DNA of 64,000 nt from Berberis thunbergii (taxonomy: Eukaryota; Streptophyta; Magnoliopsida; Ranunculales; Berberidaceae), in NCBI GenBank assembly GCA_003290165.1, contig QNQO01000650.1, forward strand, positions 62,001-126,000, in the 5' to 3' direction. The first letter of the stretch is position 1; each line of letters starts with the position of its first letter. A program made the position numbers and the translations under genes. The notes under the pieces are model-generated. The model did not search any database. It had not been told where the DNA came from and saw only the letters and a list, made by a program, of their open reading frames with translations. Positions 22,349-36,339 of the stretch are shown here, one piece after another.

Positions 22349-25300
22349 CTTATCTTATGACTTATGTAGGTAGGAAGGCAACAACAAAATGAAATTCAAT
22401 TTATTAGCTTAGCTGCTTATTAGCTTATATGAGAAAACAGTAAAAGTGTCTGAATTGAACTAGGAGAGGAGAGGAGTACACCACTTCACTTTCTCTTCGC
22501 TTCTGCTTTCTATCAATCGCTCTCTCTCTCACAGTCACAGATATGGGGACTAACAGTAATTGCACCCCATGTTTTTGTCACTTCACACCCATCACTTGGG
22601 TCAATTGTTGATTGATTTGAAATATAGCCCAAATCCAAATTAGTAATCAGGGCCTGTGCTGAACTAAATCCATGGGCTTCATTTACATGTTGTTGGGCCT
22701 TTAGAAAAAAATGAAAAAAAAAAATAATATGTCCAATTTAAATGTATATTTTCTCATCACATGCTGCTCCATCTTCCACAAACACGAACATGGTGTGTGT
22801 CGATTGATGATCATGATGGTGGTGGTTGTGAAATTCAATTGGGGGAGAGAAGAGTCACGTGAAAACCCTCCCAACTCGTAAGTTACTAGAGTTTTGGATT
22901 GCTTAGTTGTAAGACGAGGGATTGTAAGGTTGAACAAAAAATCTAGATCAAGCATACAATTAAGGAGATGATGACAGAGGTGTGAAAGAAAATCTTTCTA
23001 CATCTCCTAAATAAATATGTTTCTGATTTATTTTCATTTATTAATTAAAACCTCAGGAAAAATTGCTTCGAAGGACTGATTAACTAAGATAACCTTGGTT
23101 AGTCAAGTTGGTTAAATAGCTCATGAGTTTGCCTTATATATTTTTGTGAGGAGCATGGAAGCCGGTGATCCGGACTCGACATAATGTGAATGTTCGAACT
23201 CGTAAAGAAGGTAATAAGATTAAGTTCTTCTAGTCACAAAGTCGTATTCAATTGATTAATTATTGAGAATATAGAAGCATCTCATGCTAGAATGCATGAG
23301 TGTCTTTTGTAACAGGTGATAGAGTAGGATGGCTACTGGCCAGTGCTGAAGTCAATGTCGTATATTATGTGAAGTGGGGTGGGTACTCAAAGCACGTACA
23401 TGAACCCTTTGTGCCGAAAGAGCTAGCATATATAGCATGAATTGGTAAGGAATCTATTATTTGTAGTACTGTGCATGAATATACAAAATTACAAATAGTG
23501 ATTCTCAGAAATGTGGCATTACAATCACACTAGTTCCTTGGACAAATAATGGGGTTCAATATCTAACATAAATCAACAATGGGGTCTACAAAGATTGAAA
23601 ATCCACACCTGAACATGACTAATTACATTGTTTCCACTCCAACAAAGTAGTCAGCATTATTGTTTGAAGAGAATATTAAGGAAGTAGTGGAAAATGTGAT
23701 TAACCATCGAGTCTTAATTACAATCGTCATATCCAGAATGACTGGACTTGTGATGAAAGTGACAATTGTAGCTTTGGTGGGGAGTGTAAGTACAAAAATG
23801 CTAGGAAACCCAGGTTTTTGCAATCATGTTTTGTAATCAAGGTGACGTGTCGTGATCTCGAATGAACGATGAAATCTCCAAAAGGTTTGTGTGTATCTCG
23901 AGGTTGTAAAAACTTCATCTGACGATGCCACGTCATCCTGATTGCAAAACTTGAATCCCTAGCCTCACTCGTACAAGTAACTTCATCTACAGGGATTACA
24001 AGAAGATGCACTATGAGATCACTGCAATCTTAATGTTAGTCAATTTGAGGATGATTTCAGTGATTATGCATGCTATTTCAGTTTGTAACTATTGGAAAAA
24101 ACATATCCAAGACCAACTGTTTGGAATTGGAATTTTAGGAGAAAAATAATCGCCGAACAAAAAGATTAAAAGCATCACTAAACATGTTGATGTTTTGTTT
24201 CTTAATTTGCAAAGTTTAGTGGAGATAATCTAGATGTCTCTATTATTGTTGATGAATTCATAATTGCATGTGATTATTGTTAACTTAATTATGCCTAGCT
24301 ATATATATGTTATAAAAGTGAAGGCTTAAGTTATAGAGAACACTGACAACACATGGTTTTGGCATAAACACAGAACCACATGTTAGCTTAGCTGATAATA
24401 TTAGGAAAAATTACACTAATAGATATTAGCTAGGAAATACATGCATGTTCAGTAACGACCATGACAATGAAAACTAAGTAATCAATAATATCGCTACATG
24501 TTGATGATTAATCAAACTTTGATTATGCATGTGAGCGCTGTGTATATGATATATAGTTGGAAACATAATATTCTGCAATTTCATTTTCAAACAGGCCGGT
24601 TACTATGGAGAGATAGCATATTTAACCCATCAAACTCTAGTAAATGAAGTCCATCCAAATAGCAAATGATGAGCAAGTAAATTAAATAGCATTAATTATA
24701 TCTGAATCAAAAGAGACTTTTCCCAGATGAGCTTTGCCCACCAATGTCATTACAAAAAAGCTTCATCCGGGTAAATTTTCCTGATAACTTATTTTCAAAA
24801 TTTGTTTTCGAATTTTATCCCTCAAAGTCAACGTTGGTGTCTTTAATTAATTTACTGAAGAGTTTTCTCTATCTCCGCCTTTGAAGGGTATATAACATGT
24901 GAATTTTTTTTTTTTTTACTTAATCATATAGCAAATAAACTTACTATTGAATTCAATCATTTTGCTATTTGGCTTTAGGAGAGCAAATTTAACCCTTCCA
25001 TAATGGAAGGTTTAGGAGAGCAAATGTGATTTGCTATCTCCATATATAATTGATTTGCTCTTAAAGGTGTCAGGTTTGGAATGCAAACCTACAAGGCCAC
25101 GACTCATCTAAAGCATAGTAAGCTTACAATTTATTTTTTTTTGTTGTTAATTTTATTTTGCCAAACACTGAAGAAGATAAGAACTCTATCTAAAATTGCA
25201 AAGATCACTATAAACGTGTGCTCGATCTGTTTGTGGGGTGCAGTCAATTTTGTGTATAAATTGTTTTGAATTCATTGTTAAACAAAAACTTTATTAACGT

Positions 25301-28064
25301 GTGCTCCATCTATTTGTCTTAGCCTCCTTTATGAAATGAATCACCCACTTAAAAATCTTAAACTATGTAAACCATTATTGCATGCCAATGCCGATATTAT
25401 TGCAGGCGCAAATGGAATACACTATTGATGCACAAAAACATATCGATCTATCCAAGAAATAAAAGCAAACGTGTAGACGCGCGTGTGACGAAATGTGTTA
25501 GCATGTTGCACTAACTATGCCTTATGCCTATAGTGAGGTGCCGTCTTTTCATATAGCTAGCTCCATAAAATTGAAAACTTTAAGATCCATCATGCGATGC
25601 TAGCTAGTGAGAAGGTCGATCGAGGTGCAGATACAAAAGAGTATCCAATGTTGCTAAGACTATAAACAAAAAGATTAGTCATGCATGCCCGTGATAGCGA
25701 AGGTTAAATGAAATGGAAAAATTGAACCACAGAAAACTTTACACAATGAAATGAAGAAGAAGCCAAAGGAGGAAGAAATCTGGCAAGAGTCACAACAATA
25801 AAAATGAAGTGGGGATGGATGGGCGGCGTCACATGATTTCAAGAGTGTTGTTGGGCCGTATCAATCAATCTTTATAATTATATTTTTTGTAATTGTGTCT
25901 TCAAATTATATAGGCTATGCTATGGGGACTGACTGACTGACATGTATAACGTGGGGTTGGTTAAATACCTAAATTATGGGAACCCCCAGATGAGATCCTC
26001 CAATGGGGTGCCATTACCAGTTGCTTTGCTTGTGGAGTTATTTTAGGGAGGTTCTTTCTCTCAGGAGAGTGTATATAGTCCATATTACAATCAACTCAAC
26101 ATCTCCTCCTCAATTATTAAAGTTTTAAGTGTTGCAGGCAATTCAACCTCTAGTGGGACACGTGGTGTGATTTCATTCATTTTCAGTTTAGTAATAAATA
26201 AGTAGTCTCTGGTCTGGGTTGGGTTTGGGGGCCACCTCAATCGTTTTCTTGACCTTACTTAGTTTTGAGGACAAAAATCACACACACAGCTTTATCAATA
26301 TTCGATGGGATAACCTGTGTCCCATTTTGTTTTAGATCAATTGGAGTTGGGGATGTGGTTTTTAAATTGGTAAATGTGACTCCATGTATACTTAGATGGA
26401 CAGATTTTTATATATATATATTTTTTTATTACATTTGCAAATATATATTGGGTTCACGCGAGTGATCCAAGATAATGCAGGCTTAAAATTGGTAAATGGT
26501 GGGTGATTCATTGAAACTTGGTCTCATCTCATTTGATGAATGAATAAAGAATAGCAGTAGGGCTCCATCTGTTTCGGAGAGCGTAGTGTATTTTTTTTAT
26601 TGGAAAGTTTTACTTTTATGGCATGCAGAATTCATATAAATGTGCTTTATTCTTGAGCCACTTCGAATATGACAGAATGTCCGTCTTCAAAATCATGATT
26701 GAAATTGCTCATTGATAGTGAGTTTTAAAATAAATTAAATAATGTAATAATACTTTTGTAATGATTGTAAACATATTGATTTATTTATGAGTTTGTCTAG
26801 GCATTTGACTGTACAACCATTTATTTGTCACATTTGGGGTTTTGTACATTTTTACTTTATCTATTTAAAATACAACTACAAACATTATTTATATAAAAAG
26901 TAAAAACTTAAAAAAGTTAAAACTTAACAAAAAAAAAATTACTATAAAGTCTGACCGCCTAAAAATGAAATTTATTTATTTATTGATAGCAAAACTTTGT
27001 GAATTGTGAATTGAACCCTGATAGAATGTCAGGAAGTAAAATATCAACCCAAGAGACCACAAGCAAGATTCCAAATATAGTTTCAACATTTATGCCCCAC
27101 TTCTATGTATTTAAACAAAAAAATTTGTCCTCCTTGTTCATTGGCATTTTCTTAGTTTTGTTTGAGTTTTTTACATTTCTACCATTTATATAGATAATGT
27201 TTGCGGTTGTATTTTAAAGATGAGAGACAAAAAATGTAAAAACACTAAAACAATGCCAAATAAAAGGCCACAAAAAAAAACTTGCTAGAATTACTCGTAT
27301 TTAAATAACCTTATAATTTTATTTTTTTCTTACTTTTTTTTTATTTTTTGTACAATGCAATGCAATGAGCCTTTAAAATAAGTTGTCATGTTTTGTGGCC
27401 CTCATAATTTATTCTTCTTGAAAATAAAAAAGAAGAAGAGAAAAATCTGTAACTTAAGCAAATATACAAAAATAGATGCTGTCAATTTGAACCAGAAATG
27501 ATGGCAATTGCAAGGCTGCAACTTACTTAAGAATCAAACCTAAAAGTGAAGATGGAAAAGCAAGTAAAGCTGTTTTAGGAACCTCACAGCCACAAGTAAT
27601 CACATCCCCAAAGGTGGCAAAATTTATTGGGAGTGTTTGATTGAATGCGAAAACTTTTACTTGTTACATATATAATTGATTCAAGAAATTGGGCTTGAAA
27701 GGGGCATTTAATATGGTAATAAGCAATTGAGATAATCCAATGTAACAATAATGGTATTTGGAAGTTTTATAATTTCCTTGTAGAGAGTCGTGTAGATATC
27801 AATCTCCAATTGACAAAAACAAAAACAAAAACAAAATTGTGGTGTTCATCATTGGAGTGAGGAATGGTTGTGGCCTGATATTTTTGATATGTGAATGAAG
27901 TATAATAATAAAAATGGAATATGTATTAAGTGGCGAATGGTGATTGATTGAGAGAGATTGGGATGGTGCTATTGGTGGTTCATGTTTTTGGCTTGGACGA
28001 ATTTCCACATTTCCATGTTCATGTTCCATGTTCCAAGTTCCCAAACCCCACGGCTGGAGGGAGC
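22349..28064. other. Gene-poor spacer between the divergent UPP copy B and P5CS genes
   Basis: The left end carries the CT-rich leader and promoter side of UPP copy B (about 22480-22540). The right end is the promoter of P5CS. Between them the DNA is AT-rich with poly-A/T and TA runs. A short hairpin, ACCCTTCCATAATGGAAGGTT, lies near 24991. No exon or RNA gene was recognised. Confidence 0.4.
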
Positions 28065-28074
28065 TATATAAAAA
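28065..28074 (+). promoter_or_regulatory. TATA box of the P5CS gene
   Basis: TATATAAAAA lies 154 bp upstream of the start codon, directly upstream of a leader with CT-rich stretches. Position and sequence fit a plant core promoter. Confidence 0.7.
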
Positions 28075-28227
28075 GGCATCCACTTCCCCTCGTTGTCACT
28101 CCACACTTCACACCACAATATTGCATTTGCATTCTGAAATCCTGGCTACTTGGGAAACCCTTTCCCGAGTTTTCTCTTCCTCTTCACCACTCATCGCTTT
28201 CACTTGTTGCTCCTAATTCTGATCAGC

Positions 28228-31200
28228 ATGGATTCCACCAGAGCTTTTGTCAAAGACGTGAGGCGTGTTGTTATCAAGGTTTGCTTATTGCTTTGCTTTG
28301 TTGTTCACACTATCTTCAACTTTTGCTTTTATTGAGTTTTATTTTGTATCATTATCTTTGCTTTTCAAAGGATGTCAGATTTTCTGAATCATCATTTTTT
28401 TTTTCTCCTATTTTTTTTTGTCTCTTCTTCTTATTCTTATGATGGTTTGAGGGCGATGACATACATATATATCCTCCAATAATGCTGGCTTAATATAAGT
28501 GATGAGTTCCAATGGTTCCATTTGATGATACAGAATAATCACCTGTCCTGGTTAAGAAGCCTTACTCTTTTGCTCTTCTTCTCCATAGATTTTGAAGACG
28601 GGGACGTTATTTTGGAGATTTGAGATGTTATTTTTACTTGTAGATATAGATAGATAGATTTTTTTTTTTTTTCTAAAACCTTCTTATCTTAAAAATATAA
28701 AATGGAATGAACAAAAATCTTGAAACTCAAATGCGAGTTTTTTTTTTTGGGGTTGAGCAGGTTTGGTAAGACAGGTTGAAATTTGTTTAATAATCTCGAG
28801 ATACACGTAAATAGTTTGAAGATTTCATCATTTTTTCAAGATCCTTGTAAAATCTGACCAGAGAAAAACGCCTTGATTATCTCTTCATTTTGTTATGATC
28901 CGAGGACTCTGGATTTAGTATGGGCTTAAATTTTTTACGCTATTGGGCTTTCTTCTTGTTTTTTGGGCTGAGTTCAAGCCTATTTAACTGGAAGAGATGA
29001 AGTAAGAGGGGTTGCCGACATTGATTACACAATCAAGACTTCAAGACCAAATCCGATCCATTATAGTCCTCTGAAGTGTGTGTGTAATGTACATCAAATT
29101 CAAATCATAAGTCCCACGCCAATAGTCCCTTTCTCCTCCTCCTCCGGGTCCCATGTGTTCAGGATCAGATTCACGGGCGGGCAAAAACATATCATATGGG
29201 TTCTACTTAGGTGAACCACATCCACACACCACAAAAGTATTTTCTTTTTGTCATACATTACATGTCATATATCAAAATGCGAATGCGGGCTTCATCGCTG
29301 CTACGTGGCTTGGACTGTACCACGCGCTATGGCCGATCTACAATTATCTCATGTTGTAAATATCTTCTTTGCCACATTACACCTTTTACGTGCTCATATT
29401 ACTGGTCTGCCTTGGTTACTCATCATTTAGCCCTTTACAAATTTTACAGTATCTAACAAGTATAGGGGGCCGGGGCCGGGGGGTGTAATCTTTGGTTTTA
29501 GATACGAGACTGATGTGGATGTATGTATGTATATTGTTATTGGTATCAAACACATAAATTCATGTTTGATCTGGTCCATTCTGAGAAAAAACAAATATAT
29601 ATATATATAAAGTTGCAAATGTATTTTATTCTGGTTATTGATTTTTGAGAAAGTTCACATTATAACTAAAACCAACCCAAGTTTAAGTGTAAACCAATAA
29701 ATGATACCAAATCTGTAATCACCAGTTCAATCTGTAACATACTGATGAGAAGCTTTTCTACTGCTACTAATTTTTATCTCCATGATAAAAATTGTTTGAG
29801 CTCTTTTGGTACTTGACCTTTGTCTTCATTTATATTGTATAACATTTGAACTAATTACTAATGCTGAACCATCATTTGTTATTCAAGGTTGGTACCGCTG
29901 TAGTTACGCGAGGTGATGGGAGATTGGCACTAGGCAGACTTGGAGCTCTTTGTGAGCAGGTATTGACACTGATCGAGTGATATCTATTCTTCCAAATATC
30001 ATCTTTCTTGGATCATTTGAATCTTACATTGCAAAACTTTTTTTAATGAAACATCTGCAGCTTAAAGATCTTAATTCTAGAGGATTTGAGGTTATTCTGG
30101 TGGCTTCAGGTGCTGTTGGTGTTGGTCGCCAAAGGCTTCGATATAGGAGATTAGTCAACAGCAGGTTATTATGATTTTTTTTATTATTAATATAAAGGTT
30201 TGGGGATCCTTCAAACCCCTGCTAGCTCTCCAAAAAACAAAAAGTTCTTATGATTTTAATCTCTCCTTCTCTGTCTTGTTTATTTTCTTCACAGGGTACA
30301 ACAATCAATATGCATAAAATTTTCAATCCTAGTATCATTACATAGAATTTTTTGCTGAAATCTCATTTAGCTCACATGTTTGGAGTCAGTACATAATTTC
30401 ATTTTCTTATAACAATTTATTTCTTTGCCACATTATTTTAGGCAGCAGTAGTAGCCTTAATTGGGTGTTTTACATAGCAAGAGGAATATCAACTCACTGT
30501 AATTCATATTTTGCAGCTTCGATGATCTTCAGAAACCACAATGTGAACTTGATGGAAAAGCATGTGCAGCGGTTGGACAGAGTGGTCTTATGGCTCTCTA
30601 TGATGCACTGTTTAGTCAGGTGAAATGACAATCAGTCTTCAGCTTGAACTATATGTTGCCATTCATCTTGATTCCACTCCTATTTGCTATATCATCAGAT
30701 ATGTTTAAGATGCTTTCTTTCCAATTACTAACATGTATCACTTGCTTCGCAGTTGGACGTGACATCCTCCCAACTTCTTGTGACTGATAATGATTTTAGA
30801 GACCCAAATTTCAGATTGCAGCTTTCTGAAACATTGAATTCGTTGTTACATTTGAGGGTCATTCCCATCTTTAATGAAAATGATGCAATTAGTACCAGGA
30901 AATCTCCATACGAGGTATATTATGCTTCAATGCTCTCCCTGTCCCTGACTTGAATTTGAGTTTAAATGATTAAAAAAAGTATTGACATGAACGGAAATCT
31001 TTCCTATTCTTCTGTTTCCATATATCATTTGCTTGTGTGTAGTAAACAATGTTTTCTTTTGCACTTTAGGAGTATGATCATTAAATGTGGGGGTGTTTGT
31101 TTGATTAAGAGGTCTAACCTCTCATTAGGAGGGAGTCTCATAACTCTCAACAAGAGGCTCTAATTGAGGGTGCATTTAAGCTCTACTTAAAGGCAGACTA

Positions 31201-34200
31201 TGGGGTAAAAGAAGTAAATGATTATTTTGCTTTCAATAGACAACTCACATTAGTTGTTCCTCAAAAACATTGTTATGCAAAAGGGGTAGTCTTTAAAAAT
31301 ACTTGGCGCCTAACAGGTTTTAATGACGTCTCAGAGGAATCTTTAGCCAAAACTAGTGATTTGAGAGGTGGGATCTTATCTTATTCAGACAATAAAAAAA
31401 ACACCGAATTGGGGGACCACCTCTCAGAAATTTACGTCTGATTAAGAGGCCAAACGAACATCACCACATATGACTTGACAAGCTATGTGAAATATCCTTG
31501 ATTGGAGTTTTGATGCTCGCTTACTGTAATTTTGTTGAACTACCGCTACTGAGCTTCCCAAAATTTTCTATTACTTTTATAATATCGAGCTTTTTAATGT
31601 TTTTTAATCCATGAATAATGAATAATGCTAATGAGTTAATCAATGTATTAATAGTATAATAGTAGTAGTTTGCATAGATGGGTATTTCCTGAATGGAAAT
31701 TTCTTTGAAGAATGCATTTGCTTATTCCTAATTTACCACCTTCTGCTAATGAGCCCCAATTTGGGTTTGTGCCTATTGTAAAGTGCCTCTGATCTCATTG
31801 TGCCTTTCTTTTAAAGTACGGTTCGTTTCTGATTACGAGCATTACTTGCAGGATTTTTCTGGTATTTTTTGGGACAACGACAGCTTGGCAGCTCTATTGG
31901 CATTGGAGTTGAAAGCTGATCTTCTTATTCTCTTGAGCGATGTGGAAGGCCTATACACTGGTCCTCCAAATGAGCCACATTCTGAACTAATAAGTACATA
32001 TACTAAAGAGAAGCATGAAGGACTGATCACATTTGGAGAGAAATCGAGAGTGGGAAGAGGTGGTATGACTGCTAAAGTAAAAGCTGCCGTTCATGCAGCT
32101 GAATCGGGAGTACCTGTTATTGTTACAAGGTATCTGTCTATAGATCTTGTAGATGAACTTGAAGTCCACTCAATGTAGTAACAACGCCCCAATGACCTGA
32201 ATTTTTTCACTAGTAGACCTCATACAACTATAATCTGCATTCTAACGCACTCCATCTCTTATTTGTTGGTATGAAATGAAACAAATCTGAAGCATCCACA
32301 TTTTAGTCAATCTTAATGTAAAAGAGAAGATATACAGATACCAATTGAGAAATCTGTGCTGTTTAGTTATGGAAACAGATGTTCAGTTAGGTAGAATATT
32401 CAAACTGCATAGTGTTTTATGTGCTGACTGAACCCTGATTTATATTGCTTTTTTTTTTTTTTTTCAATTGAAGTGGCTATGCTGTTGATAATATCATAAG
32501 AGTACTTCATGGCGAAAATATTGGTACGCTTTTTCACAAGGATGCACACTTGTGGGCTCCACTTAAAGAAGTTGGTGCGCGTGAGATGGCAATTGCAGCC
32601 AGAGAATGTTCTCGACGACTTCAGGTGAAATCTCACATGGCTTTATAATCGCAAGCTGTAGAATCGTCTTATTTATTAGATCTGTTTATTCCAATATTCA
32701 ATGGTGTACATTCATTTTTTATTTTATTTTTGAGAGGCTACTTTGTGATTTATATTAACCTTTGCATTGCAGGCTCTGTCTTCAGAAGAAAGGAAGAAAA
32801 TTTTGTTGGACATAGCTGATGCATTGGAGGCAAATGAAAAAAAAATACTACGTGAGAATCAAGCTGATGTTGAAGCTTCACAACTGAATGGGTATGAAAA
32901 AGCTCTGATATCTCGACTGACTCTGAAATCTGGAAAGGCAAGTTATTTAAGCACTGATAAAATGTGGACGTGCACATTTAAATCTTTTCTTTTTATGATA
33001 TTTTATATAACAATATATGCCTATATTTGAGTATTCCTATTTAATTCATTTCTTTGTATCAACAGATCTCAAGTCTAGCAAAATCAATTCGTGTACTTGC
33101 TGACATGGAAGAACCTATTGGTCATGTTTCAAAGAAAACAGAGGTGAGGGTGTGGGAAGTGGATGTTTGATTTGGCAAACTTGTATTCCCATAAGAGTAT
33201 TAAGTGTGATTCCTGATACTGTAATCAGACTTGAGATTATAGGCAACCATTTCAAGTATGTAGACAAACATGGATACATAAATGTAAACTTTGCATGCCT
33301 ATATGATAGAAGTGAGGTGGTGAACGACAAGCAGAATGTCCTTAAAGATTGTTATTACTTATTAATGCTAATATTGTAGCTTCCTCTATTTACCTTTGAT
33401 ATTCGACAAGCTTTTGTCAGTTTCTATAGGATTATAAGTATATCATCTAGAATAGCAATACATTTTTTTTAAAATTATTGATCACAATTTTTTTTTATAT
33501 TCTTTTGTATCCAGCTTGCAGATGGGCTCATCTTGGAGAAGACAACAAGTCCCTTGGGTGTTCTCTTGATTGTTTTTGAATCAAGGCCCGATGCATTGGT
33601 CCAGGTAATACAATTTTTTTCCCTTTTGGTCTCTATATGGAAATACTACATTGTTTGAATGTGAAGGTCGTATTGCAATTTCACATTTACTGTAACTTTT
33701 ACAGGTGGACGTCCTGTTCACTCAGAGATTACTCTTTTTTTCTTTTGTTGGCTTTCTTATAGGAAATCTTCTTACCTGCTAGTAATTTTCTTTATTCAAC
33801 AGATTGCCTCTTTAGCAATTCGTAGTGGGAATGGCCTTCTCTTGAAAGGAGGGAAAGAAGCTAGGAGATCTAATGCAATATTGCACAAGGTTCAGATTGC
33901 TGCTAGCATTGGCTTTAATTCAAATGGACTTGTTAAGACAGAAGTTATTTATGCTCTTTCTTTTTTGGTTCATACAAACTGATTATGTACTGTTGCTTCA
34001 ATTTTCCGAAGGTCATTACTTCAGCCATACCAGATACTGTAGGCGAAAAACTTATTGGACTTGTGACATTAAGAGAAGAGATTCCTGATCTGCTTAAGGT
34101 GTGATGCTAAGACCAACAAATGTTTTATGTTGCGAGTCATTTGTATTGGGTAAAGGTTCCATGAGGTTACCCTCACATGAGTTGCAGGTTTCTGCCATGG

Positions 34201-36339
34201 CGTGATAAATTAATTGGATGGCAGAAATCTGTATTAACCGTATATATGGAAGCCACGCTCTTTTTGTTTCTAACTTGCTCTTTTCATTTCCAGCTTGATG
34301 ACGTGATAGATCTGGTAATACCAAGAGGCAGCAACAAACTTGTTAGTCAAATCAAGGAATCTACAAAAATTCCTGTTCTTGGTCATTCTGGTAGATCCAT
34401 TTCCATCTTTGATTTTACGCATACGCATTCCCTACATCTGTTAAGTATATTTTGAATGGATTTATTACTAAGGTTCATGTCTACTATCCAGATGGAATTT
34501 GTCATGTTTATGTTGATAAATCGGCTAATATGGAAATGGCAAAGCGCATTGTCTTGGATGCAAAGATAGATTATCCAGCAGCCTGCAATGCTATGGTAAT
34601 GCACCCTTTATGAGCTGCCAATTATTTGGCATCATATTTGTAAATGTTCTTGATTTATCGTGCACATATTGCAGTTTCTTAATGCCAGTCCTATTTTCAG
34701 GAAACACTACTTGTACACAAAGATTTGGTTGAGACTGCTCCTCTTATTGAACTTATGGTGGAGCTACGCAGTGAAGGTACAACTTCCTGTGCGATTGGTT
34801 CACCTTCAAACCTGATTACAAAGTCTTAATATGATGTGACATTCTCATTCTCTTAGGGTTCTTATATTATACATGGTCAAAGACAACTTTTTTAAGTTAA
34901 GTAAGAGCTTTTAGTGATCAGAGAGATGCTTCAGCAAGCTAATGTGAGTGTTTACTGCAGGGGTTGCTTTGTATGGAGGACCAAGAATTAGTTCCTTATT
35001 AAATATTTCAGAAGCACGGTCATTCCACCATGAGTATAATTCAATGGCTTGTACAATTGAAATTGTTGATGATGTTCATGCTGCCATTGAACATATACAT
35101 CGTCATGGAAGGTATTTATTTTTATCTTTCCTTGTCACTTTTGCTTTAGTTTTCTTGTGTTCATGTTTTCCCGGAGGTCTGGAGAAAGTTGAAATCAATA
35201 GGATTTCCCCAATCCTCCCTTCCCAAAAGGAAGAACGTGAAATTCTTTTTCCTTGTCTTTGTTTATGCACTCAACAAACTCTACCTTCTACAGTGCACAT
35301 ACTGATTGTATAGTCACAGAAGACAATGAAGTTGCAGATATATTCTTACGTCAGGTTGACAGGTAGCATACTTACTGCATGTTTGTTTGATTATATCACT
35401 GGAAACCCCTACTGGATTATGTTGATTCAGTTGTCTCTTTGCAAGAACTTCCTGGCTTCTCCTCTAAGGAGTGCCTTTTACGACTATAAATGTGATATAT
35501 ATTGCTTGTGAATATTTGTTTTCATCAATGGTTTTCTACACAACATTTGGCAAAATTTGAAAATTAACAATACTATTGCTTGCTGTGTTTCCCTGACAGT
35601 GCTGCTGTCATCCACAATGCGAGCACACGATTTTGTGATGGAGCTCGTTTTGGACTTGGCGCAGAGGTATGCAATGATCTGAAATTATGCTTTCTCTTAT
35701 TAGTCTAAAATGGTTGGGTTCCTCACACTCGCAAATGTTGGTCCTGTTCATTGACTGATCAGGTTGGAATAAGTACAAGTAGGATTCATTCTCGAGGTCC
35801 TGTTGGTGTCGAAGGTCTCTTGACAACAAGATGGTATGTAACTCTTGAAACATAGACCTTAACAACATGATGGCGAGGAATTTTGTTGTGTCCTTTTTTT
35901 GATAAGACTAATGACATAAATCTCGACTATTACATTGCATGTTTACCAAACTTTCAATAAACAGTTTGCAAAAGCGGTCTTTCTCAGTGATTTACATAAA
36001 TTGTATAAATGCCATTGACCCTTCCCATTTTTCTGAACATCCTCTGCACTTAACAGGGTGCATGTTAAATTGCAATATTTAGAACACTTGATCATGTATC
36101 TCTTGTATGTGAATGCTTCTCGCCTTGTTTGTGTCCATCCTATGCAGTGAAAGTGTGATATTAGCATAAAATTTTACTGAATTTGGTTTGTTTCTGTTTC
36201 TTATTGTTTTTATATTTGATAGTTTTGCAATTCCTGACTTGCTCTTGCTGAATGTAGGATTCTGAGAGGGTGTGGACAAGTGGTGGATGGCGATAAAGGA
36301 GTTGTTTACACACACAAGGATCTTCCCGCAGAGGCCTAG
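28228..36339 (+). CDS. P5CS: Delta-1-pyrroline-5-carboxylate synthase (bifunctional)
   Basis: Twenty exons join in frame to 714 residues: 28228-28278, 29888-29959, 30061-30164, 30517-30619, 30753-30914, 31852-32129, 32474-32624, 32773-32937, 33066-33143, 33515-33604, 33803-33889, 34012-34098, 34294-34390, 34492-34595, 34701-34776, 34961-35111, 35294-35362, 35600-35666, 35763-35833 and 36258-36339. The N-terminal half is glutamate 5-kinase ([70 protein letters not shown]). The C-terminal half is glutamate-5-semialdehyde (gamma-glutamyl phosphate) reductase ([31 protein letters not shown], catalytic Cys near residue 540 in [28 protein letters not shown] end, HKDLP). It makes the proline precursor from glutamate, the controlled step in stress-induced proline synthesis. 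The exon 8 donor is AAG|GCAAGT, a GC-AG intron. Intron 5 holds a MITE (31085-31469). Full length, no breaks. Confidence 0.95.
31085..31469. mobile_element. Inverted-repeat MITE in P5CS intron 5
   Basis: A 385-bp element. The left end ATGTGGGGGTGTTTGTTTG matches the inverted right end ATGTGGTGATGTTCGTTTGG, and both arms continue with AAGAGG strings. The end style (GGTGTTYGTTTGG) resembles hAT-type MITEs; no clear 8-bp target duplication was found. No coding capacity. Confidence 0.55.

Noticed and set aside
23090..23220. Possible third SINE or tRNA-like segment (GTTAGTCAAGTTGGTTAA .. GTTCGAACTCG)
   Set aside because: The A- and B-box-like strings are present but no cloverleaf forms and no second copy was seen in the window.
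23623..24011. Overlapping minus-strand open frames in the large spacer
   Set aside because: No family resemblance, no splice context and no coding-like composition.
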